5,244 nucleotides of DNA from Dehalococcoidales bacterium. Its GTDB lineage: Bacteria > Chloroflexota > Dehalococcoidia > Dehalococcoidales > JAQTRN01. A program made the position numbers and the translations under genes. The notes under the pieces were generated by a model. It was not told the DNA's origin and did not search any database. It was given only the letters and a program-made list of their open reading frames with translations. The DNA lies in assembly GCA_028711795.1 (NCBI GenBank), contig JAQTRN010000084.1, positions 1 to 5,244 of the forward strand. Direction: 5' to 3'. This document shows positions 1 through 4,602 of this stretch, in pieces. How positions within the stretch are numbered: the first letter of the stretch is position 1; each line of letters starts with the position of its first letter.

Positions 1-1101
1 CCCTATTATCGCTCCAGAGCGAAGCAGCCGGCGTCGGCGGATGACCTGGTCGAAGCTATCCTTGATTTCGCTAACGCCCAGGATAGCCTGGGGGTGAAGC
101 AACTCGGCTGCCAACAGGTCTTTGATTACTACCGGATCAAAAAGGATATCGAGGGGTGGGAGCCTGGCGACCTGGAGAATCAACATCACGGCGGCTTGGG
201 GATCATTATGGATGATCTGGAGGAGGAGTTGGTGCTGGGTGCTACTCCTGGGGGAGACCTTCGCCTCACCGGTACTACTTTGAATATTGTAATAAAGTAC
301 CTCATTGGCGACAACCAGAAACGGCTGTCCGGGCGCCGTGCGTCTGGTTTTCTGGAGTCTGCCGAAAGGCCGATCACGGAGCGCAAGTCGGAGACTCGAC
401 GGTATACGAAGGGGGATGTGTCACGGGATATATCACCCCGGCATACCCTTCGCCAGATAGCCAGACAGAAGAAGAGCCTGTCCGATACGAACCAGCGCGA
501 CTTCAGAGTACACACCAGGGAGGACCGGCGGCGGAAGTTGGATATCGTGCTCTGCCTGGATACCAGTGGCTCAATGGGATTTCGCCATAAGCTGATGTAC
601 GCCCGGCTGATGGCTACCGGCCTGGCCAAACTGGTCACGGAGAGGGGAGACCGTATCGGTATTGTTGCCTTCGATGACCGAGGCAGTGCAACCTGGCCGC
701 TCAGCGACAGCGGCAGTGATGTTATCATCAGCCATATTGCAGCTATCTCGGCTGATGGCAATACCAACATCGGGGACGGCATCAGGTGTGCTGGCGAGCT
801 TCTGCTGGGCCAGCCCGGCCATAATAGAAAACATGTTATACTCATCACCGATGGAGAACCGACGGCTATCTCCCAGCAAACCTATGAGCAGCTTAAAGAG
901 AGACGTGAAAAAGACCTGGGTGAAGAGTATGCTATTCTGGAAACGAGGAAAGTAGCGGTGCGGGGGGTGACGGTATCGGTCATTCATATTACCGGCGACC
1001 GTGATGGTGGCCAGAGATTTGTGGCGGATGTCGCCAGGGCTGGCAAAGGTAAGATACTAAAGATTGCCCGTCTGGCGGACATCAAAAAATTCTTCCAGTG
1101 A
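1..1101 (+). CDS. VWA (von Willebrand factor A) domain protein with intact MIDAS, 5'-truncated
   Basis: The frame is open from the first base, so the gene starts left of the window; 366 codons are visible before TGA. The GTG at 94 has no Shine-Dalgarno and lies inside the open frame, so I do not take it as the start. Counting from base 1, residues 32-135 form a poorly recognisable N-terminal region, then a very Arg/Lys-rich linker (about 110-178), then a VWA domain from about 179. The complete metal-ion-dependent adhesion site is visible: DTSGS (D187, S189, S191), T255 in GNTNIGDG, and D284 in LITDGEP. There is no membrane segment or signal peptide in the visible part, so it is probably cytoplasmic. 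Soluble bacterial VWA proteins of this kind (ChlD/CoxE-like) commonly act as metal-dependent partners of AAA+ MoxR/ChlI-type ATPases in protein or cofactor maturation; that partner would be expected upstream (inference). It is followed after 22 nt by the CocE-like hydrolase gene. The VWA fold is certain; the cellular role is not. Confidence 0.9.
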   Translation, partial: PYYRSRAKQPASADDLVEAILDFANAQDSLGVKQLGCQQVFDYYRIKKDIEGWEPGDLENQHHGGLGIIMDDLEEELVLGATPGGDLRLTGTTLNIVIKYLIGDNQKRLSGRRASGFLESAERPITERKSETRRYTKGDVSRDISPRHTLRQIARQKKSLSDTNQRDFRVHTREDRRRKLDIVLCLDTSGSMGFRHKLMYARLMATGLAKLVTERGDRIGIVAFDDRGSATWPLSDSGSDVIISHIAAISADGNTNIGDGIRCAGELLLGQPGHNRKHVILITDGEPTAISQQTYEQLKERREKDLGEEYAILETRKVAVRGVTVSVIHITGDRDGGQRFVADVARAGKGKILKIARLADIKKFFQ

Positions 1102-1110
1102 GAAACTGAA

Positions 1111-1118
1111 AAAGGAGG
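1111..1118 (+). promoter_or_regulatory. Strong ribosome binding site of the CocE-like gene
   Basis: AAAGGAGG lies 5 nt before the ATG at 1124. It fixes the start of the hydrolase gene: a longer in-frame reading exists back to 1064, but that part overlaps the end of the VWA gene and has no ribosome binding site. There is no promoter-like sequence in the 22-nt gap after the VWA stop, which supports transcription from upstream. Confidence 0.85.
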
Positions 1119-1123
1119 CGGTC

Positions 1124-2878
1124 ATGGCAGAGGTTAGCTCAATTCGTGTTTACAGAGGTATACCTATGAAGATGCGAGATGGCGTGGTGCTCTATGCGGA
1201 CGTCTACCGCCCTGTTGATCAGGGGAAGCACCCGGCTATTGTAGCCCGTACTCCTTACAACAAGACACAGAGCGGGGATAGCGACTACCTGTCGGCGGTG
1301 CGGGCTGCTTTCGCCGGCTATGCCTATGTCATACAGGATACCCGGGGCCGGTTTGCGTCCGAAGGCGAATGGAAATTCGGCATGCCCGAAGGCGAGGATG
1401 GTTATGATACTGTCGAGGCCGTGGCGGCCGAGCCCTGGTGTGATGGCAATGTTGGTCTGACCGGGGTCTCTTATCTCGGTGGTAACCTGTGGCAGGCAGC
1501 GGCTGAGAACCCGCCACACCTGAAAGCGGTTGCTCCTTCGATCACCGTGTGGGGGCCACTTCGTGAGCCCAGAATGAGTGGTGCCGTTGATTTTGAACAG
1601 GCATTAAGCTGGTTCGTTTTGATGGCTACAGAGATAGTGGAACGGATGAAAAGACAGGGTAAAGATGTTGCCAGGACACAGGCAATGCTGGAGCAGGCCC
1701 GGTTCAATCTAAGTGAGGTATACAGTTATTTGCCGGTTAAGGATATCCCGCACTTCCAGGCTGAAGGTCTGTCTCAGGGTTTTCGCTCGCGGGTAACCGA
1801 AGCCTTGCCGCCGGAAGTGAAGACGGAGCAGGACTTATTCTGGCCGTACCATAAGGTGACTGTTCCCTGCTTCCATGCCGGTAGCTGGTACGATATATAC
1901 CTGGGGAGTCTGTTTACCAATTTTCTCGGCATGCGTGAGCAGGGGGGCTCGGTGATCGCCCGGCAGGGACAATACCTCCTGTGCGGACCGTGGGCCCATA
2001 GCGCCAGCCTGGATGCCTATGTCGGCGGCCTCCACTTCGGCCCGGCTGGCTCCGGCGTGGCGGCTTCAGTCATCGACCGACATCTAAAGTTCTTCAATAA
2101 ATATCTGCGCGGGATCGGGGCGGACCCGCCCAATCCGCCAGTTCACTACTTTGTCATGGGCTTGAACCGGTGGCGTGATGCTGAAACCTGGCCGCTCCCG
2201 GAGACCGAATGGCAGCGTTTCTTTCTGCACAGCCGGGGTCGTGCTAATACTCTGGCCGGCGAGGGGTTGTTGGACCGCAATTCTCCCGGTCCGGAATCAC
2301 CGGATGTCTTCGTCTATGATCCCCGGTTTCCCGTGCCGACTCTGGGCGGGCGCGTGCTGGCCTCAGGCACGCTGGTACCCGGGCCCTTTGACCAAACTCC
2401 GGTTGAGAAACGGAGTGATGTGCTCTGCTATACGACTCCCTGGTTGGAGAACGATCTGGAAGTCACCGGGCCGCTGAAGCTGCATCTCTTCGCCGCGACA
2501 TCGGCTAGAGACACCGATTTTGTGGCGAAACTGGTGGATGTCTACCCTGATGGCGCCGCCTATAACGTTACCGAGGGCGTAATTCGGGCCCGCTATCGCC
2601 AATCACCTCTGCAACCGGTACCGGTCAATTCCGGGCAGGTTTATGAATACGTTATCGACCTGGCGCACACAAGCGTCGTCTTCAGGAGAGGTCATCGCAT
2701 CAGAATAGACATCACCAGCAGTAACTTCCCAAAGATTGACCGTAATTTAAACACCGGTCATCCGTTCGGTGAGGATGTGGCTGGTGTGCCGGCGGTGCAG
2801 ACAGTCCACCACGAGGTTAGCTACCCATCGTACATCGACCTGCCGGTGATACCGGCCACTAAAGCCATCAAGGGATAG
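1124..2878 (+). CDS. CocE/NonD family hydrolase (peptidase S15-type alpha/beta serine hydrolase)
   Basis: This is a complete 584-residue protein, the usual length for the CocE/NonD family. The N-terminal alpha/beta-hydrolase domain (about 1-140 and 235-345) carries the nucleophile in GVSYLGG (S116), the catalytic Asp in GSWYD (D257) and the catalytic His in GPWAH (H292). ARTPY (Y45) matches the tyrosine that completes the oxyanion hole in cocaine esterase. Residues about 145-235 form the helical cap, which governs substrate choice in this family. From about 365 to the end is the jelly-roll PepX_C domain, with the typical DTDFVAKLVDVYPDG stretch (463-477) and RRGHRIRIDI (521-530). No signal peptide is seen, so it is probably cytosolic. 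Family members hydrolyse esters or amides, such as acyl esters, glutaryl-7-ACA or X-Pro dipeptides; the substrate cannot be read from sequence. The start is the ATG placed 5 nt after AAAGGAGG. The gene is probably co-transcribed with the VWA gene 22 nt upstream and converges with the VOC gene. Confidence 0.93.
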   Translation: MAEVSSIRVYRGIPMKMRDGVVLYADVYRPVDQGKHPAIVARTPYNKTQSGDSDYLSAVRAAFAGYAYVIQDTRGRFASEGEWKFGMPEGEDGYDTVEAVAAEPWCDGNVGLTGVSYLGGNLWQAAAENPPHLKAVAPSITVWGPLREPRMSGAVDFEQALSWFVLMATEIVERMKRQGKDVARTQAMLEQARFNLSEVYSYLPVKDIPHFQAEGLSQGFRSRVTEALPPEVKTEQDLFWPYHKVTVPCFHAGSWYDIYLGSLFTNFLGMREQGGSVIARQGQYLLCGPWAHSASLDAYVGGLHFGPAGSGVAASVIDRHLKFFNKYLRGIGADPPNPPVHYFVMGLNRWRDAETWPLPETEWQRFFLHSRGRANTLAGEGLLDRNSPGPESPDVFVYDPRFPVPTLGGRVLASGTLVPGPFDQTPVEKRSDVLCYTTPWLENDLEVTGPLKLHLFAATSARDTDFVAKLVDVYPDGAAYNVTEGVIRARYRQSPLQPVPVNSGQVYEYVIDLAHTSVVFRRGHRIRIDITSSNFPKIDRNLNTGHPFGEDVAGVPAVQTVHHEVSYPSYIDLPVIPATKAIKG

Positions 2879-2879
2879 T

Positions 2880-2906
2880 GTCCACCGAAGATTCTATCCG
2901 GTGGAC
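2880..2906. terminator. Hairpin in the convergent gap, possible weak terminator
   Basis: A perfect 8-bp stem, GTCCACCG paired with CGGTGGAC, encloses an 11-nt loop and begins 2 nt after the stop of the CocE-like gene. The following TCCTCT is only partly U-rich and no T tract follows on the other strand, so it may be a weak, factor-assisted terminator or a 3'-end stabilising hairpin rather than a classic intrinsic terminator. It lies in the 82-nt gap between two convergent genes. Confidence 0.45.
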
Positions 2907-2960
2907 TCCTCTGTGGTCTGACTGGCGGTCATGCCGTAGCGGTTAGGTCTACTAGCCGGA

Positions 2961-3422
2961 CTACCTTTTCCGTACCAGCTCGAAAAGGATACCGCCGATG
3001 GTGTCGGTAGCCAGGTAGATGCCTCGGATAGGGTCACCCTTGGCTCCGCGTGTGCTGTATATGCCCTTGAAGCCTTTTTTCTCCATCTCGGCAATCTCAT
3101 TATCAAGGTCATCCACTCTGAAGCCCAAGTGGTTGATGCCCTCGCCATGTTTATCTAAGAACTCCTGCTGGATAGAGTGTCCGGAGACGGGCTGCACCAG
3201 TTCGAAGTCTACCGGCCCCAGCCGGGCAACGGCCACCCGGTTCTCGATATCGGGCGCTGGCTTGCCGCGCATCTCCCGGTACCAGCCGGATACACTGGTG
3301 GTCTTGAACGGTCCGATCCCCAGCGATTCATAATATTTGATCGCCCGCTCCAGGTCCCTAACCACCACGCCTATCTGGAACATTTCGTGACCTTGCGAAT
3401 ATGGCCATTTCTCCTTGTCCAT
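2961..3422 (-). CDS. VOC family protein (glyoxalase/methylmalonyl-CoA epimerase-like)
   Basis: The 153-residue product holds two paired beta-alpha-beta-beta-beta modules of the vicinal oxygen chelate fold. Module one starts at FQIGVVVRDLERAIKYYE (15-32) and module two at INHLGFRVDDLDNEIAEME (96-114); the end GGILFELVRKR closes the fold. Aligned by eye with methylmalonyl-CoA epimerase and glyoxalase I, the four metal positions are Q16, E74 (in VDFELVQP), H97 (in GEGINH) and E148 (in LFELV). The first position is Gln where His is usual. The family includes epimerases, lyases, dioxygenases and resistance proteins, so the reaction stays open; an epimerase or lyase on a CoA or keto substrate is my guess. 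I chose the ATG at 3422. The frame reaches 3479, but the extra 19 residues contain the ribosome binding site. The gene converges with the CocE-like gene and diverges from the NYN gene, and has its own likely promoter about 90 nt upstream. Confidence 0.88.
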   Translation of the reverse strand: MDKEKWPYSQGHEMFQIGVVVRDLERAIKYYESLGIGPFKTTSVSGWYREMRGKPAPDIENRVAVARLGPVDFELVQPVSGHSIQQEFLDKHGEGINHLGFRVDDLDNEIAEMEKKGFKGIYSTRGAKGDPIRGIYLATDTIGGILFELVRKR

Positions 3423-3435
3423 TTGTTTCCTGGAA

Positions 3436-3442
3436 CCTCCTT
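3436..3442 (-). promoter_or_regulatory. Ribosome binding site of the VOC gene
   Basis: On the minus strand AAGGAGG lies 13 nt before the ATG at 3422, longer than the usual 5-9 nt. No ATG, GTG or TTG lies closer in frame. A second purine run, AGGAA, sits about 6 nt before the ATG and may contribute. Together they favour the short 153-residue form over a start at 3479. Confidence 0.6.
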
Positions 3443-3497
3443 TACATAATAACATTAGATACGAACGGTTTGGTTTCACGGGAACCTGGCCGTGATG

Positions 3498-3540
3498 CCG
3501 CTAACGTTGCTCAGGATTCTACCACTATCAACGTTAACGG
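3498..3540. repeat. Imperfect inverted repeat with AACGTT cores (candidate operator)
   Basis: CCGCTAACGTTG (3498-3509) and CAACGTTAACGG (3529-3540) are 12-nt arms that are reverse complements at 11 of 12 positions, separated by 19 nt. Each arm contains the self-complementary core AACGTT, and the cores are 27 bp apart. The dyad axis (about 3519) falls on the -10 hexamer of the likely VOC promoter, so a bound dimer would cover -10, start point and part of -35. That is a repressor-operator layout, but no regulator gene is in the window to name a family. Confidence 0.55.
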
Positions 3541-3544
3541 GCAA
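3516..3544 (-). promoter_or_regulatory. Likely sigma70-type promoter of the VOC gene
   Basis: Read on the minus strand, TTGCCC (3544-3539, 4 of 6 to TTGACA), a 17-nt spacer and TAGAAT (3521-3516, 5 of 6 to TATAAT) form a good promoter. Transcription would begin near 3509 and leave a leader of nearly 90 nt before the ATG at 3422. The AACGTT inverted repeat is centred on its -10. Confidence 0.5.
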
Positions 3545-3643
3545 CAGAAATGTGGCAATTCCTTTCCGAGCCAGGCGACTCATATCTGCTTCACTGGAGC
3601 TGCAACGCGAGATTGTCACCAAAGTGGCGCCACCAGCGGGCTT

Positions 3644-3663
3644 GCCTTAAGGTACTTTAAGGC
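3644..3663. repeat. 20-bp near-perfect dyad upstream of the NYN promoter
   Basis: The arms GCCTTAA (3644-3650) and TTAAGGC (3657-3663) are exact reverse complements. The six bases between them continue the symmetry except for one G/T pair, giving 18 of 20 symmetric bases. The centre is about 83 bp before the expected NYN transcription start, a distance that would suit an upstream-bound regulator. There is no T tract, so it is not a terminator. Confidence 0.45.
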
Positions 3664-3700
3664 GAATTTTCCACGGCGTTGGCCCTATATTCAGTAGATG

Positions 3701-3730
3701 TTGGAAACGAAAGCCTTTTCAGTATATAAT
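3701..3730 (+). promoter_or_regulatory. Sigma70-type promoter of the NYN gene
   Basis: TTGGAA (3701-3706, 4 of 6 to TTGACA), an 18-nt spacer and a perfect TATAAT (3725-3730) predict a transcription start near 3737. This would leave only about 10 nt before the TTG at 3747, but an ordinary leader of about 58 nt before 3795. Confidence 0.65.
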
Positions 3731-3746
3731 TGCGCCAGTGTGAGAA

Positions 3747-4406
3747 TTGAGGACCTGCCTGGAGAGTTATAGGCGGTTCTCGGAAGGAGGAGAGATCACG
3801 GAAGATAGAGTCGCCATTTTCATAGATGGGAGTAATTTGTACCATGCCCTGCGGGGCAATTTCGGGCGCTACGACCTCAATTTTGCCGAGTTTGCCAGTA
3901 AGCTGTGTGGCTCCAGACGTTTGTTCCGGACATATTACTATAATATTCTGCAGGACTCGGTCCAGCGCCCCGATGGTTATCGGGAGCAGCAGGAATTTCT
4001 GGATGACCTGCGTAAGACTCCATACCTGGAGGTCCGATTGGGCGGTACCAAGGTGGCACAGGGCATACCGGTGGAGAAGGGCATAGATATTATGCTGGCT
4101 ACAGACCTCCTGTATTTCGCCTGGAACGATTTTTACGATGTAGCGGTGCTGGTAAGCGGCGATGCTGATTTTGCCTACGCCCTTCAGGCAGTCAAGAATA
4201 TGGGGAAGCATGTTGAAGTAGCCTACTTTGAGAGCAGTGTGTCCAAAGACCTTTTGGAAATAGTTGATAACCGGCATTTGCTCAACCGGGGCTTCTTTAG
4301 TGGCTTGTGGGCGGGTAAACGACGTATCAGACGACGGCGACCGGGCGGAGCCCCCAAAGGCAATATTATTCCCGCCAGAGATTCGACCTTCGGTAATCAG
4401 GGTTAG
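3747..4406 (+). CDS. NYN domain protein (LabA/DUF88 family, PIN-like putative RNase)
   Basis: The limits given are the longest reading with a usable start codon (TTG 3747; 219 residues). An in-frame TGA at 3741 blocks anything longer. The TTG has no Shine-Dalgarno and is only about 10 nt from the predicted transcript start, whereas AAGGAGG at 3784-3790 points to ATC 3795 (203 residues), just before the conserved core EDRVAIFIDGSNLY. Numbered from 3795, the PIN-like acidic residues are D11 (FIDGSN), D98 (KGIDIMLATD), and D123 and D125 (VSGDADF), the expected metal-binding set of a NYN nuclease. The core ends near 170 and is followed by a basic tail, KRRIRRRR (175-182) and a Gly/Pro-rich end, probably for nucleic acid contact. 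NYN proteins are known or proposed metal-dependent RNases; the target is unknown. It is a single-gene unit closed by a strong terminator. Family confidence is high, start confidence low. Confidence 0.9.
   Translation: MRTCLESYRRFSEGGEITEDRVAIFIDGSNLYHALRGNFGRYDLNFAEFASKLCGSRRLFRTYYYNILQDSVQRPDGYREQQEFLDDLRKTPYLEVRLGGTKVAQGIPVEKGIDIMLATDLLYFAWNDFYDVAVLVSGDADFAYALQAVKNMGKHVEVAYFESSVSKDLLEIVDNRHLLNRGFFSGLWAGKRRIRRRRPGGAPKGNIIPARDSTFGNQG
3784..3790 (+). promoter_or_regulatory. Strong Shine-Dalgarno inside the NYN reading frame
   Basis: AAGGAGG is followed by AGAG and then the in-frame codons ATC (3795) and ACG (3798). No ATG, GTG or TTG lies at a working distance in any frame. A site this strong at the edge of the conserved domain suggests that translation begins here on a non-canonical codon, or that an ATG was changed to ATC by mutation or sequencing error. 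Confidence 0.65.
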
Positions 4407-4414
4407 CGGTTCTC

Positions 4415-4437
4415 AGTCCCCACGATATTTAGGGACT
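4415..4437 (+). other. Small hairpin after the NYN stop codon
   Basis: AGTCCC (4415-4420) and GGGACT (4432-4437) can form a 6-bp stem with an 11-nt loop, directly ahead of the main terminator stem. It has no T tract of its own and may only protect the 3' end. Confidence 0.35.
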
Positions 4438-4441
4438 ATAC

Positions 4442-4479
4442 AAAAAGGTGACGTCGGACTTGTCCGGCGTCACCTTTTT
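4442..4479. terminator. Strong bidirectional rho-independent terminator
   Basis: AAAAAGGTGACG (4442-4453) pairs perfectly with CGTCACCTTTTT (4468-4479). One G-U pair and three G-C/C-G pairs extend the stem inward to 16 bp, with a 6-nt ACTTGT loop. The A run on the left and T run on the right make it work in both directions. It ends the NYN transcript and, on the minus strand, lies about 120 nt beyond the stop of the racemase/synthase gene. Confidence 0.93.
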
Positions 4480-4518
4480 ATTTCTGACTAGCCAGTAGAA
4501 ATAACTATTTCTGAGTAG
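4479..4518. repeat. 13-bp direct repeat with an internal inverted repeat
   Basis: TATTTCTGACTAG (4479-4491) and TATTTCTGAGTAG (4506-4518) match at 12 of 13 positions and start 27 bp apart. AGAAATA (4497-4503), between them, is the reverse complement of their first seven bases, so AGAAAT and ATTTCT (4507-4512) can form a hairpin with a 4-nt loop. A further 5-bp stem, CTGAG/CTCAG (4511-4515/4521-4525), overlaps. The function is unknown; it may be a small intergenic repeat remnant. Confidence 0.45.
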
Positions 4519-4543
4519 TGCTCAGTTTACCAGAACTGTCATG

Positions 4544-4555
4544 GAATAGCTATTC
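4544..4555. repeat. Perfect 12-bp palindrome GAATAGCTATTC
   Basis: GAATAG followed directly by CTATTC lies about 50 bp beyond the stop of the minus-strand racemase/synthase gene. The zero-length loop suits a protein-binding dyad better than an RNA hairpin. CAGAA (4531-4535) and TTCTG (4553-4557) form an alternative wider pairing. Confidence 0.35.
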
Positions 4556-4602
4556 TGGGTGATGGCGACGGGATATGGGCTGGGTGCCCGAGCCTCCCTG
4601 GA

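Larger units (their letters stand above)
3423..3794. other. Divergent regulatory intergenic region
   Basis: This 372-nt stretch separates the minus-strand VOC gene from the plus-strand NYN gene, if the NYN start is at 3795. I see no convincing gene in it. It holds two opposed promoters (3516-3544 minus, 3701-3730 plus), an imperfect 12-bp inverted repeat with AACGTT cores (3498-3540), a perfect 10-bp palindrome GTGGCGCCAC (3624-3633), a near-perfect 20-bp dyad (3644-3663) and the NYN leader with its Shine-Dalgarno. No T-box, riboswitch or tRNA-like structure was recognised. Confidence 0.7.

Noticed and set aside
186..848. 220-codon open frame on the minus strand
   Set aside because: It lies antisense to the VWA gene, whose domain motifs are clear; its translation is rich in Arg, Ser and Pro with no recognisable motif.
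1064..1123. 20-residue N-terminal extension of the CocE-like hydrolase
   Set aside because: It overlaps the end of the VWA gene, has no ribosome binding site and contains the strong AAAGGAGG that serves the ATG at 1124.
3611..3640. Resemblance to a T-box antiterminator (GTGG...CC...GCGGG)
   Set aside because: The spacing and core do not match the T-box sequence, it lies upstream of the predicted NYN transcript start, and no tRNA-synthetase or amino acid gene follows.
3401..3697. 98-codon plus-strand frame through the divergent intergenic region
   Set aside because: No ribosome binding site, overlap with the VOC start and two promoters, and no protein-like motif.
3657..4277. 206-codon open frame on the minus strand
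   Set aside because: It lies antisense to the NYN gene with no family motif and crosses the NYN promoter; it mirrors the conserved NYN codons.
4479..4518. CRISPR-like repeat array
   Set aside because: Only two short 13-bp copies, too short and too few, with no cas genes.
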